DNA of 60,673 nucleotides from Mesorhizobium erdmanii USDA 3471 (GTDB lineage Bacteria; Pseudomonadota; Alphaproteobacteria; Rhizobiales; Rhizobiaceae), in contig NZ_AXAE01000035.1 in assembly GCF_000472705.1 (NCBI RefSeq), forward strand, positions 1 to 60,673, given 5' to 3'. How positions within the stretch are numbered: the stretch's first letter is position 1; each line of letters begins with the position of its first letter. A program made the position numbers and the translations under genes. Shown in pieces: positions 7,950 to 17,745 of this stretch. The notes under the pieces were generated by a model. The model saw only the letters and a program-made list of their open reading frames with translations, was not told the DNA's origin and did not search any database.

Positions 7950-10241
7950 CTACTCCGTTGTGCCAGCTTTCTTTCTGCGCCGATTGGTGTGCGACTGCGC
8001 GACGGCCATTTGCAACACGGGTGTGATCTCCAACTGCGCATTCTCTGCGTCATCTGGGTTCTGCAGCCCCTGGATGTGGACGGTCGGAAATGGCAGTTCG
8101 ATGCCCTGCTCCTTGAAAGCTTGGCGGATGCGTACATAGAATTTGCGTTTCATACCGAAGGCGCCTCCGGGTCTGGTCATGGCCTTGACCCTCAACACGA
8201 TGCCGTACTCGCCGAATTCCTGGACGCCCTGCATCTTGATCGGGTCGAGCACCCAGTTTTTGAACTCCGGATCTTCCGCCAGCTCGAGGCCGATCCGCTT
8301 GATCAGCCTACGAGCGAAGTCGATATCGGTGTCATAGCCGACAGTGATGTTGAACTTGTCGATAACCCAATCACGGCTTTGGTTCTGGACTGCCCCGAGC
8401 TCACCGAAAGGTATGGTGAACAGCGGGCCACGATGGTGGCGCAGCTTCACCGAGCGCAGCGAGAAGCTTTCCACCGTACCCTTGTAGTTGCCCGAGGAGA
8501 TATACTCGCCGACACGAAACGCATCATCGAGGAGAAAAAACACGCCAGAAATGACGTCCTTGACGACGGTCTGTGCGCCAAAGCCCACAGCAACGCCGAC
8601 GACGCCAGCGCCGGCGATCAGCGGGCCGATCTGGATACCCAAAGAGGCGAGCATCATCAGCACCGCCATCACGATGATCAATGCGAGCAGCATGTTCTGA
8701 AGGATCGGCAAGAGCGTGTGCAGCCGCGCCTGCTGCGCATCTAGGATCGGAACGTCCTCCTCGCTGATCACAGGGTGCGGCATTTCGATGCCCAGCTTTC
8801 GTTCGATCAAAGCCCTGATGATCGACCAGCCGAAATCGGCTGCGAGGGCAATGACCACGATGTTGATCAAGCCGCGCAATATGAACGTCGTCGTCGTATC
8901 GCTGTCGCGCATCGACTGCATGTTCAGGCCCCAGACACGCGCGAGGAGGTAAGCCGCCGCCAGGATCAACATCATACGGATGGCACGATCGATGACCGCG
9001 ATAGTCACCGCCGGGACGGTAGGCCGGCCGACATCTTCCGAACCCGGCCGCAGGACGAAATTGACCCCGCGCTGCGTCAGCACGATTGCCAAAGGCAGGA
9101 CGAATGCGGCCAAGGTAAACCAGAACAATGTGTACTCGCCGGCGATACGCTCCATGAACAGAGCTACGAAATAAGCAGTCAACCACCACGTCGCTGCCGT
9201 GTGACCGTGCCCATCGTGCGGCCGCATCCTTGGCCGGCGCCATACGGCAAGCAGCAAGAGCACCAGCAGCCCAAAATCGGCGCCCACCGACAGGACCATC
9301 ATCCCGTCGCGGTCGATGCCGAGACCGGGCAGGAGGATGAAAGCGGCTGCGAAGAAGGCGAAGACGCCGACGATCCGCGATAGCCAGTAGGACCAATGGT
9401 CGGCCGTCTCGTTGGTGATCGGCAAGGCACGAACCTCGGCGGCGTTCTCGACATGCATGAAGGAGGGGACGAGCAGAGCTATGACGTACGTGCGCACACC
9501 CCATGTAACGACGGCCGCCATCAGAAATGTCAGCACAATCTCACGGATCAGCATTGGCCAGTCGAACAACATGAATGCGCCGGCGCTGCCAACCGCGAAC
9601 GAGAGAATCAGAAGGCTGGAATAAAGCAGCCGACCACCAATCTTCTTGGCCCGCCCGAGGGGAGTATCTTTCGGTTGGGCGATAATCCAAAGACGAAATG
9701 GACGGGTGAGTTTGTACGTGGCCCAGGTGAGCGCCAGGCCGGCCGCGATGAAAATCGCAATCAGCAAAAATACGCCGGCTGGCCCCCTGCTGGACATATC
9801 CTCCATGGTCGCTTCCCGGACGTGCGCGAACTGGCCAGGCAGCGAGGGCAAGGTTCGCACGATCCGTTCGATATGATGCTTGATCCGATCGAGCGTCGAG
9901 GATGCCATCGTATTCATCTGGCCGGGTGCGGCCACGGCGTCGGACGATGCGTCGGTCGGCGAAGCTCCTGCCGCGGCAGGCGCTGCTGTCGACCCGGCGT
10001 CCTGGTTTCGCTGTTCGGCCACCCAAGCCTTTACTGACGGATCATCGAGAAGCTCGAACAGCTGTTTGACCTTTTCAGGAGGGATGGTCGCCGCCTGTGC
10101 CTGTGCCGGATCAGCCAGCAAGAGGGCGATACCAAAGACGAGCGACCCGGCAATCAGGACAAGCATCGCAGTCAGATATCCGAGTCGTCGTGCCCGGCGC
10201 GCCAGATTGCTGGCTCCCAATCGTCGAATCATGCGTCTCAT
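7950..10241 (-). CDS. MscS-family mechanosensitive channel, large
   Basis: A 763-residue inner-membrane channel. A signal-like hydrophobic segment at residues 20-50 (MLVLIAGSLVFGIALLLADPAQAQA) leads into a periplasmic region rich in Ala/Pro. About ten membrane spans follow between residues 150 and 540. The pore helix and MscS beta domain come next: AGAGVVGVAVGFGAQTVVKD, then DDAFRVGEYI, GTVESFSLRSVKLRHHRG and IPFGELGAVQNQSRDW. The soluble C-terminal domain ends near residue 715. No CNB domain is present, unlike the first MscS gene here. Likely role: releasing solutes on hypo-osmotic shock. The neighbouring genes look unrelated. Confidence 0.93.
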   Translation of the reverse strand: MRRMIRRLGASNLARRARRLGYLTAMLVLIAGSLVFGIALLLADPAQAQAATIPPEKVKQLFELLDDPSVKAWVAEQRNQDAGSTAAPAAAGASPTDASSDAVAAPGQMNTMASSTLDRIKHHIERIVRTLPSLPGQFAHVREATMEDMSSRGPAGVFLLIAIFIAAGLALTWATYKLTRPFRLWIIAQPKDTPLGRAKKIGGRLLYSSLLILSFAVGSAGAFMLFDWPMLIREIVLTFLMAAVVTWGVRTYVIALLVPSFMHVENAAEVRALPITNETADHWSYWLSRIVGVFAFFAAAFILLPGLGIDRDGMMVLSVGADFGLLVLLLLAVWRRPRMRPHDGHGHTAATWWLTAYFVALFMERIAGEYTLFWFTLAAFVLPLAIVLTQRGVNFVLRPGSEDVGRPTVPAVTIAVIDRAIRMMLILAAAYLLARVWGLNMQSMRDSDTTTTFILRGLINIVVIALAADFGWSIIRALIERKLGIEMPHPVISEEDVPILDAQQARLHTLLPILQNMLLALIIVMAVLMMLASLGIQIGPLIAGAGVVGVAVGFGAQTVVKDVISGVFFLLDDAFRVGEYISSGNYKGTVESFSLRSVKLRHHRGPLFTIPFGELGAVQNQSRDWVIDKFNITVGYDTDIDFARRLIKRIGLELAEDPEFKNWVLDPIKMQGVQEFGEYGIVLRVKAMTRPGGAFGMKRKFYVRIRQAFKEQGIELPFPTVHIQGLQNPDDAENAQLEITPVLQMAVAQSHTNRRRKKAGTTE

Positions 10242-10600
10242 CGTGCTGTAACCTCCCGCTCAAATCGGCAAGCAACGACATCTATGTCCGTCGTTGCTCC
10301 TAACTTCAACAAGCCAATGTCGCGGTACAAGACTTCATCGGCCCGAGGCTAACAGTCGCTCTGGGCACTTGGCGGTATTGGCCCTCGATGGCAAGGCATT
10401 CCGATCTCGGCCGAGGCTCAGGCCGTTCTGTGAACTGGGGATCGGTGGTGCCGGGGAAGGACGCCCGGCACCACCACCCCAGGCTTGTGCTACGCGGGCA
10501 TGAGCGCTTGCCATTTCGATATTGACAGGACGTTGCTGCCGTCCGATGCCATTATCCGGTTTTGACATTCGCCGACTCTTGACGAAGAAACGAAAGCTCG
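10242..10600. other. Intergenic region between MscS and fusion-enzyme genes
   Basis: This 359-bp divergent spacer should carry promoters for the MscS gene (leftward) and the trifunctional enzyme (rightward). It contains a perfect inverted repeat at 10444-10475, listed separately. No convincing gene is seen. Confidence 0.5.
10444..10475. repeat. Perfect 12-bp inverted repeat (hairpin)
   Basis: GGTGGTGCCGGG at 10444-10455 is followed, after eight bases, by its exact reverse complement at 10464-10475. Neither strand has a T-run after it and no gene ends here, so it is not an obvious intrinsic terminator. It could be a repeat unit, an operator or a leftover terminator. Confidence 0.7.
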
Positions 10601-10768
10601 ATGGCCCAGGACAATGCTACGGCAGGCGGCGTGGTACCGATTTTCGATGCCGAGCAGACCACCGGCGCAACGCTTGCCAGCATTTGCCGGCAGGACCATC
10701 TCTTTTGGCGGGGAATCGCCGGTTCTTTTTGGGGACCCTTGTTCTACCTTCGAACCGGGCGCGGGTAA
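10601..10768 (+). CDS. Possible 55-residue leader protein
   Basis: An ATG-started frame of 55 codons ends with TAA six bases before the GTG of the trifunctional glycan enzyme, a spacing compatible with coupling. The product starts MAQDNATAGG and has a tryptophan-rich second half (FWRGIAGSFWGPLFYL). No family is recognised and the ribosome site is weak. Composition looks protein-like, but it could be the decayed end of an older gene. Confidence 0.35.
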   Translation: MAQDNATAGGVVPIFDAEQTTGATLASICRQDHLFWRGIAGSFWGPLFYLRTGRG

Positions 10769-10774
10769 GACGGC

Positions 10775-13741
10775 GTGGCGCATAATCCCTTGGTTTCTAT
10801 TGTGGTTCCCGCGCACAACGCGGAGGTAACGCTGGCGCGCGCACTCGATTGCCTTCTCGCCCAGGACATAGTGGATTGGGAGGCGATCATTGTCGACGAT
10901 GCCTCCACGGACCGCACCCCCGTGATTACCGCCGGTTATGTGGAGCAAGATTCCCGATTTCGAACGTTGGGTTCCTGCGCCTACAGCCCCGCTGGCGCGC
11001 GCAACAGCGGGATTTCGACAGCGCGCGGCCGCTGGCTCATGCTTCTGGATGCGGACGATTGGGTGGACGCCAGCTTCCTTGCAAAAATGCTGGCCGCACT
11101 GAAAACCGCTCCCGATGCAGTGGCCGCCTATTGCGGTTTTCGGCGCGTGATGCCGGATGGCGAACTCGCCCCGTCGAGCATCGCAACGCAGGTTGCGATC
11201 CAGCCCTTCGAAACATTCGCCCGCCAGTGTGCCATTTGCACTCACGCGCTGCTGGCCGACCGGGAGACAATTGTCGAGTTGGGCGGTTTCGATGTGTCGC
11301 TGCGCACCTGCGAGGATTGGGATTTGTGGCAGCGCCTTGCACGTCTGGGCAAAAATTGGGTGATGGTCGACGAGCCGCTCGCTTTTTATCGGGCCAGCCC
11401 CCCCGCGCTCTCCCGCAATTCGACGCAGATGTTGGCCGATGCGGAGATCGTGATCGCGCGCGGCTTTTCTGCTGATCCCAGGGTCAACCACCCAGCGTCG
11501 GCACATGCCAATGGAGCGATTTCGGCGAAGGGCGGCACCGCTTCCGAAGCACTCGCGTGGTTCGCGTTGTGGAACGCTGCGTCCGATTGCGGCCGCCGCT
11601 CGCGCTCGATCGACCTGCAGTCCTTGCGCGCCCTCCCGGCAGGACGGAAGTGGGCGCGTCAGATCGCTGAGGTCGCCATCGAAGGCCTTATGGTCGGGAG
11701 CCTTACGGTGCCTGCCCAATTGGCTGCCAGGTGGGGCAGGTTCGGCGGCCCCCTCACCGAGTTGATCATCGAACTCGGCAAGGTCTGGGACAATCCCGCA
11801 GCGGCTCGCCGCGTCCAGTATCAGCTTGAGCAAATGCTTCTCGACGCTGACGATCTTGCCGCGTCGCGCAGGCTGACGCGGACACTTGGAATTCGCGTCG
11901 ACGCACGCAATCCGACCGCGATCGAACTCCCAGTAGGCATCGATCGAATTTATGCCTATCTGATGCTGGACGGCAAGATCGAGGCCGTCGTGCAGTTTGG
12001 CGTGCTCGGGACAGTGACAAGGGATCATTGGGTTGAGTTGATTCAAAATGTCGTGCCCGCTGAGCTGCTTGCAGACAATCCGGCAAGGTTTGCAATACAA
12101 TCAACTGTGCCGCAAGAGGGCGCTGGTGCCCACTCGTCAAACACGCTTGCAGGCAAGGCATTGTTGTCCACGGCCGAACGCCGGTCCGATCCGGACAGTC
12201 ACTTCGGCAAACTCGCCCTATTGGCCGCTGAAGCGCGGGAGCTGGTTCGGTCGAGAGCCGAACCAGCACAACCTCCTGCAGCGCCGCGCCGAGCACGAGC
12301 CGCGGACAGGAATGATCGCACCGCGTTCTGGAACAGTTATTTCGCGACCGAGGATCCTTGGAACTACGGCTCGCTTTATGAGCAGGAAAAATATCAGCGG
12401 CAGCTCGAAATCCTGCCCGTCGGCCGCATCGGGCGGGCGCTTGAGCTGGCCTGCGCGGAGGGCCACTTCACGCGACAGCTGGCGCCGCGTGTTGGCCATT
12501 TGACCGCAACCGACATCTCCGCCATAGCCATCGAGCGGGCCCGCAAGAGATGCAGCGATCAGCCTAACATTGAGTTCGGCGTACTGAATTTCGCCGCGGA
12601 CACGTTGCCGGGTGAGATGGATCTGATCTTTTGTTCGGAAGTGCTCTACTATCTGGATGATCTCGCCGAGTTGCGGCGCATCACCAAAAAATTCGCAGAG
12701 GCGTTGGCGCCTGGCGGCAGTTTCATCAGCGCACACGCATTCGTGCTTAGTGACAATGTTGAAAGGACGGGCTTCGACTGGAACACATTCGGTGCCCAAG
12801 CGATCTCGGAGACGCTGGCGGCGACAGAAGGCCTCGTGCTCGAGCAATCGATCCAGACCGAGCTCTACCGCATAGACCGCTTCCTTCGCCTGTCGCGGGC
12901 CGATTTGGTGACGGAACCGGCGATCGACCATGTGCCGATCCGCGCGCCTATCGACATCGGGGTCGCGCGAAATATTATCTGGGGTGGGGCACGAGCCCTG
13001 CGCCGCGACGTCGCGCGTAACGAGCGGCGGCAGCGTGTCCCTGTCCTCATGTATCACAGCGTCTCCGATGATGGTCCGGCCGCGCTCGCCCGTTTTCGGC
13101 TCACGCCCGTCGCATTCGCCAGCCAGATGGCATGGCTGCGCGCCAATGGCTTTCACGCAATTAATTCAGAGCAGCTGGAAGGATGCATCGCCAACCGCCA
13201 ACCTTTCGTTGGCCGCCCAGTGCTCATCACCTTCGATGACGGCTTCCAGAACTTTGCCGACCATGCCTGGCCGACCTTGCGCGCGAACGACCTGACTGCG
13301 GAAGTGTTCCTGGTGACGGATCTTGTTGGGAAAAGTGCACAATGGGACGCCCACAGCGGTCCGCCGACGCAGCTTATGGACGCCGGGACGGTGCGACGCC
13401 TCGCCGGCGAGGGTGCTTTCTTCGGAAGCCACATGGCGACGCATCGCGCGATCGATGGTCTGTCGAGTTCTGACCTGGCCGCCGAGCTCCTGCGCTCTCG
13501 TATGTTCATCGAACGGTGGACCGGTCGGCCAACCACGGCGTTCACGGCACCCTTCTCCGTCACCGACCGACGGCTTGGCCGGCTGGCCAGGGAGTGCGGC
13601 TATCGGATCGGCTTCGGCGCCAGACACGGGCCGGCGGACCTCGATTGCGATCTCATCGACCTTCCGCGCATCGAGATTCGCGGGGATCGCTCGCTCGATG
13701 ACTTTGTTGCCACTGTCGAGGCCGTGCTCAAGGAGCGGTGA
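10775..13741 (+). CDS. Trifunctional glycosyltransferase / SAM methyltransferase / polysaccharide deacetylase
   Basis: A 988-residue soluble three-domain enzyme. Residues 5-210 are a GT2 glycosyltransferase (SIVVPAHNAE, VDDAST, LDADDW as the metal-binding DXD, later CEDWDLW). About 260-500 is a linker with little family signal. Residues 517-690 are a NodS-like class I methyltransferase (ALELACAEGHFTRQLA as motif I, FCSEVLYYLDD). Residues 755-985 are a NodB-like deacetylase (VLMYHSV, TFDDGF at about 819, GSHMATH). The start is GTG. This domain order occurs in other rhizobia. It assembles in one chain the three activities carried by NodC, NodS and NodB in Nod-factor synthesis. The true acceptor is unknown; a surface glycan is likely. 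Confidence 0.93.
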   Translation: MAHNPLVSIVVPAHNAEVTLARALDCLLAQDIVDWEAIIVDDASTDRTPVITAGYVEQDSRFRTLGSCAYSPAGARNSGISTARGRWLMLLDADDWVDASFLAKMLAALKTAPDAVAAYCGFRRVMPDGELAPSSIATQVAIQPFETFARQCAICTHALLADRETIVELGGFDVSLRTCEDWDLWQRLARLGKNWVMVDEPLAFYRASPPALSRNSTQMLADAEIVIARGFSADPRVNHPASAHANGAISAKGGTASEALAWFALWNAASDCGRRSRSIDLQSLRALPAGRKWARQIAEVAIEGLMVGSLTVPAQLAARWGRFGGPLTELIIELGKVWDNPAAARRVQYQLEQMLLDADDLAASRRLTRTLGIRVDARNPTAIELPVGIDRIYAYLMLDGKIEAVVQFGVLGTVTRDHWVELIQNVVPAELLADNPARFAIQSTVPQEGAGAHSSNTLAGKALLSTAERRSDPDSHFGKLALLAAEARELVRSRAEPAQPPAAPRRARAADRNDRTAFWNSYFATEDPWNYGSLYEQEKYQRQLEILPVGRIGRALELACAEGHFTRQLAPRVGHLTATDISAIAIERARKRCSDQPNIEFGVLNFAADTLPGEMDLIFCSEVLYYLDDLAELRRITKKFAEALAPGGSFISAHAFVLSDNVERTGFDWNTFGAQAISETLAATEGLVLEQSIQTELYRIDRFLRLSRADLVTEPAIDHVPIRAPIDIGVARNIIWGGARALRRDVARNERRQRVPVLMYHSVSDDGPAALARFRLTPVAFASQMAWLRANGFHAINSEQLEGCIANRQPFVGRPVLITFDDGFQNFADHAWPTLRANDLTAEVFLVTDLVGKSAQWDAHSGPPTQLMDAGTVRRLAGEGAFFGSHMATHRAIDGLSSSDLAAELLRSRMFIERWTGRPTTAFTAPFSVTDRRLGRLARECGYRIGFGARHGPADLDCDLIDLPRIEIRGDRSLDDFVATVEAVLKER

Positions 13742-13747
13742 ATTTGT

Positions 13748-14428
13748 CTATTGGGCGACTTGCGACACGGCCGACATAAGCTCCCGGGGGTTTGGCGCCC
13801 CAAACATGTAGCGCCCACCCTCCGGAACCTCCGTGAAGCTCCAGCGGACGATCCCCTGCCGGTCCAGCAGGAACTGACCGACCAATTGTCCGTATCCCGT
13901 TGCCATCATCTGCTTGTCGACTTCGGTCAGTTCGTAATGGTCCTTCTTGTCGAGGATTTCGCCGGCCGCCATGGGATCCATTGGACCGGGCAACTCGCCT
14001 GGCATGTCGACCCGCATATCCCTCGCCGCGGCCATCGAAACCTTGTACGGCCAGTTCGTCTCGTTTTCGGTGAATTCGAGATTGGGCAGTCCAAAAGCGC
14101 GATGTGAAGCGCGTTCAGGGTCGGAGGCCGCAAGCAGATTCGGCATCGGGTGGTAGCGGAAATAGAGACGCGCCCGTTCGATCGGCGTGTTGACCACCGT
14201 CAGGCTCTGCACGCCCTTTTCACGCAGCTCCGGATCAAGCCGCGCCTGGGCGGCGATATGGCGCCGGCAAAACGCACAATGCAGACCTCGAAACAGGCCG
14301 ACCAATACCGGTTTTTGTCCCCGGAAGTCGTCGAGCGCGATCTTGCCTTCCTGGGTAATGGCGTCGAGTATCAGGTTTGGCGCACGGTCGCCCGGTTGAA
14401 GCGGTACCAAGTCACGAGGCGCGGACAT
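13748..14428 (-). CDS. Peroxiredoxin-like (AhpC/TSA) thiol protein
   Basis: A 226-residue thioredoxin-fold protein. The N-terminal part has the AhpC/TSA signature spacing (GDRAPNLIL, FRGQKPVLVGLFRG), with a Cys-Ala-Phe-Cys pair at residues 51 and 54 just after it. A CxxC rather than the classical single peroxidatic cysteine suggests a redox or reductase role. The C-terminal half (GQFLLDRQGIVRWSF) completes the fold. The gene starts 20 bp after the stop of the cyclase/AAA gene on the same strand, so it is probably co-transcribed. The ATG at 14428 follows a G-rich site. It converges with the trifunctional enzyme gene, leaving six bases between stops. Confidence 0.85.
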   Translation of the reverse strand: MSAPRDLVPLQPGDRAPNLILDAITQEGKIALDDFRGQKPVLVGLFRGLHCAFCRRHIAAQARLDPELREKGVQSLTVVNTPIERARLYFRYHPMPNLLAASDPERASHRAFGLPNLEFTENETNWPYKVSMAAARDMRVDMPGELPGPMDPMAAGEILDKKDHYELTEVDKQMMATGYGQLVGQFLLDRQGIVRWSFTEVPEGGRYMFGAPNPRELMSAVSQVAQ

Positions 14429-14448
14429 TTCCAACCCCCAATCCCCGG

Positions 14449-17400
14449 CTAGTCGAGAAAAGGCAGCACCACAAGCGCTTCCGGGTCGAGCCCGTGCTGG
14501 GCGCATATACCCTGCGCCAGGGAAAAGTAGCGTTCGGCCTCGGCCAGATTGTCCAGGTCGAGGTTAAGCGTTGCGAGACCATCATAGCACGGAAACAGCA
14601 GTTGGGGCTCGCCCGTTTCACGGGCGACGTCCAGTGCTTCGTGGAACAAGCCAACCGCCAGCTCCGGACGCCCGTTGCACTGGTGGATCTGCCCAAGCAC
14701 GATCAACGGCACCGGCAGGTGCTCGCGCTGGTCGAGTGCCCGGTCGATCTCGATGGCCTTCTCGGCGGCAGGCACGCCCTCCGTTGGGCAGCGATCCGTG
14801 AAAGTACAACAAGCGACCGCCAGATTGGCGAGGAGGCGCGCCTGGAAACCCAAATCACCAATACGGCGCGCCACTTCAAGACCGCGCCGACAGACCTCCA
14901 TCGCCTTTGCCGGATCGATGGTCGTGTAAAGCACGCCGAGATTGGTGTAGCCGCGGCAGGCCGCGCCCAGTAGACCGGCGGCTTCGGCCAATTCAATGCT
15001 GCGCTCGACCTGACCCACGGCTTCACGGTTTCGCCCAAGGCGAGCCAGCGCGACAGCCTTGGTATTAAGTGCCTCAGCGGTCACAAGAGTGGCATCACTC
15101 CCTGCCTCGGAGACATGCTCCGTTGTCAGAGAGCCTACGCAATCCAGCGCCGCGTCCGCCCATTTTGCCGCGAGAGCGTGATCTCCGCTGCGGAACGCCT
15201 GTCGGCCACGTTCTTGCCAGAGATGCGCCTGCTCGATCGGGGCATCCGCTCCATCGAGGAGCGACGCGGCTTCAGCATAGCGGGATTCTGCCTTGTCCCG
15301 CTTGCCGACGTCCCAGAGCAGCCGACCGATCTTACGCAAGATGCGCGCCGACGCGACATGATCGGCTGAATCGCGGTATGCCTGCAACACCGTCTCGTAG
15401 TGGTGGTGCGCGATCTCGCGGTGGCCCACCGGGCCGCTCAAATCGGCAATGCGCTCCGCGATTGCCAGTTTGAGCGGTGTTTGCCCGATCGCGCTCAATG
15501 CGGTCAGTGCTCGCTCGTAGAAACGAAGTGCGTCGTCATTGGCGTATATCATGCGAGCGCGATCGCCCGCCGCCTGCAGGTAATGCGCGCCCCTCTCCCG
15601 CTCGGCGCTCAGTGCGAAATGATGACCGAGCACGGTCAAATCCTCCAGCCGCTCCGGCTTGTCGCCGCACAGTTGCTCCAGGGCAGCACCGATCCGTCCG
15701 TGGATTTCGGTCCGGCGTTGCACCAGCAGATTCTGGTAGATCACGTCCTGCAGCAATGTTTGCGTAAAGCGGTAGCTTTGCGACGAGACCGAGCCTGATC
15801 CGGCAACTTCCTCGATGATTTCCGCATCGCAAAGCAGTTCGCAGCCGGCTTCCAGCCGGCCGGGGTCGGCTGTCACGGTTTTCAGAAGTGTGGCATCGAA
15901 GCGCGGGCCGATTACCGCGGCTTCCTGGGCCAGCCGGCGCACCTCTTGGGGCAGCCGGTCGACGCGAGCAAGCAACATTGCCTGGATAGTGGCGGGGATG
16001 TCGGTGGCGACTTCGCCTGCCACGGTCCGCCATCGCTGGCCCTCGCGCACCAGGACGCCGCGATCGATAAGACCGCGAACGATCTCCTCTATAAAAAGGG
16101 GGTTGCCGCCCGCGCGATCGAGGATCTGCTCGACAAGTCCGCCTGCGGAATTTACCCAGCTCTCGCCGAAAAGCGCCGCCAGCAGGCTGCGTCCGTCGTC
16201 ATTGTTGAGCGGCGAAAGCCTGAGCGCTGTGTGACTGACCCGACTTGAGTCGAGCTGGTCGTTGTCCGGCGCCGGACGATGCGTGACCAGCAACATCAAC
16301 CGCGTGCGTTCCAACCTGTCCATCACGAAACGCAGGGCCTCGAGCGACATGGCGTCGGCCCAGTGCAGGTCTTCGACGACAATCAACAGTGGCGACAACG
16401 CAAGCCGCCGTTCGACGATTGTGCGGACCGCGTAGAAAATTTGCCGCCGCAGTTGCTCGGGCTCGACATGCTGCAAGGTTGCATCGGGGTCGCCAAGGCC
16501 AAGCACATGGTAGAGCAAAGGCATCAGCCGCTTCGCCTCCTCGCCCTGCAGGCCGAGATCGGTAAGCAGGGCGGCGAGCTTCCCCCGCATTTCGTCGCCA
16601 TTGTCGTTTTGCATCATCCCGGCAGCGCTGCGCACCACCGCGCCCAAGGCGCCGAATGATTGTTCGCCCAGTGGTGAGCACGTGGCCTGCCGCACGGCGA
16701 CGTTGCGAAAACGATCCTCGTCGCCGACGCGGGCGACGAACTCCTTCACCAGCCGCGATTTCCCGATGCCGGCTTCTCCGACGAGGCGGACAAGCTGGGC
16801 CGAGCCGCCGCACGCCTGGTCAAGGCTCGCCAGCATTCTATGGAGCTCCGCGCCACGACCTATCATCGGCGCGCTGAGGCCGAGCGCCTCGAGCCCACGC
16901 GCCGCACGCGGCGCCGCAAGCGGTGCATCCAGTCGATGGACGAGTACACTGCCAGCCTTGCCGCGAAGCACGACATCACCCAGCGGCTCGTAAGAGAAGG
17001 CATGCCGGGTCAGCCTGTGAGTGAGCTCGCCTACCAGCACCTCACCCGGTGCGGCCAGCGATTGCAGGCGTTGCGCGGTATTCACTGTATCGCCGGTCAC
17101 CGAGTAGGATTTGGCGGTGCCGATGCCCAATCCGCCAGTGACGACCGGACCAGTGTTTATGCCGATGTGGAGCAACAGAGGCGAGCCGGAGTGTGGCGCG
17201 CTTTCGCCGAGCCGCGCCGTCCGGGCGATCATGTCGAGTGCGGCGCGAAGCGCGCGTTCCGGATCGTCCTCATGCGCGACCGGCGCACCGAACAAGGCGA
17301 GCAGTGCATCGCCGATGAATTTGTCGACGAAACCACCAAAGTTTCGCACGGCCGCCGTCAATTCCTTGAACAGTTCGTTCTGCAGCGCTTGCATCACCTC

Positions 17401-17745
17401 GGGGTCAAGCTGTTCGCTGAGTGTCGTGAAGCCGCAAAGGTCGGCGAACAGGACCGTTACCGTCCGGCGATCGGCGTCTGAGACGGGATGCAGCCCATCG
17501 CCTTCGATGTTCGCAAGCAGCGACGGAGTTCGAGAAGGCGGCACAATGGTCCGGCTTGGTGTCGGAGCAGGCCGTTCGACGGCTCTTGCGGGCGCACCGA
17601 CGCTTGCCCCACATTTCGGACAGAACTCGAAATCAGGTGCGCAGAGGTAGCCGCAACTGGCGCATGGCATGGGCTGGCGCCTGCCACACCTGGGACAGAA
17701 AGCGTAACCGCCCTCAACCTCGAAACCGCAGCCCGAGCAGTCCAT
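14449..17745 (-). CDS. Zinc-ribbon class III cyclase with AAA ATPase and TPR-like tail
   Basis: A 1098-residue multidomain regulator. Residues 3-45 hold paired zinc ribbons (Cys at 3, 6, 17, 20, then 28, 31, 42, 45). Residues 95-270 are a class III cyclase with metal Asp 102 (FADLCGFT) and 146 (KFIGDALLA) and the purine-contacting Lys 142. In the second specificity site Ser replaces the usual Asp (SYSVTGDTVN). An AAA/STAND-type ATPase follows (Walker A GEAGIGKS at 323-330, Walker B LLIVVEDLHWAD). The last 450 residues are helical TPR-like repeats. This architecture is common in rhizobia and actinobacteria. ATG 17745 has a GAGG site; the longer open frame upstream lacks family similarity. Confidence 0.93.
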   Translation of the reverse strand: MDCSGCGFEVEGGYAFCPRCGRRQPMPCASCGYLCAPDFEFCPKCGASVGAPARAVERPAPTPSRTIVPPSRTPSLLANIEGDGLHPVSDADRRTVTVLFADLCGFTTLSEQLDPEVMQALQNELFKELTAAVRNFGGFVDKFIGDALLALFGAPVAHEDDPERALRAALDMIARTARLGESAPHSGSPLLLHIGINTGPVVTGGLGIGTAKSYSVTGDTVNTAQRLQSLAAPGEVLVGELTHRLTRHAFSYEPLGDVVLRGKAGSVLVHRLDAPLAAPRAARGLEALGLSAPMIGRGAELHRMLASLDQACGGSAQLVRLVGEAGIGKSRLVKEFVARVGDEDRFRNVAVRQATCSPLGEQSFGALGAVVRSAAGMMQNDNGDEMRGKLAALLTDLGLQGEEAKRLMPLLYHVLGLGDPDATLQHVEPEQLRRQIFYAVRTIVERRLALSPLLIVVEDLHWADAMSLEALRFVMDRLERTRLMLLVTHRPAPDNDQLDSSRVSHTALRLSPLNNDDGRSLLAALFGESWVNSAGGLVEQILDRAGGNPLFIEEIVRGLIDRGVLVREGQRWRTVAGEVATDIPATIQAMLLARVDRLPQEVRRLAQEAAVIGPRFDATLLKTVTADPGRLEAGCELLCDAEIIEEVAGSGSVSSQSYRFTQTLLQDVIYQNLLVQRRTEIHGRIGAALEQLCGDKPERLEDLTVLGHHFALSAERERGAHYLQAAGDRARMIYANDDALRFYERALTALSAIGQTPLKLAIAERIADLSGPVGHREIAHHHYETVLQAYRDSADHVASARILRKIGRLLWDVGKRDKAESRYAEAASLLDGADAPIEQAHLWQERGRQAFRSGDHALAAKWADAALDCVGSLTTEHVSEAGSDATLVTAEALNTKAVALARLGRNREAVGQVERSIELAEAAGLLGAACRGYTNLGVLYTTIDPAKAMEVCRRGLEVARRIGDLGFQARLLANLAVACCTFTDRCPTEGVPAAEKAIEIDRALDQREHLPVPLIVLGQIHQCNGRPELAVGLFHEALDVARETGEPQLLFPCYDGLATLNLDLDNLAEAERYFSLAQGICAQHGLDPEALVVLPFLD

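Noticed and set aside
10490..12100. Long open frame of 536 codons on the minus strand
   Set aside because: It lies opposite the start of the trifunctional enzyme gene, whose domains are clear. The product is rich in Arg, His and Gln and has no motif; high GC often gives such antisense frames.
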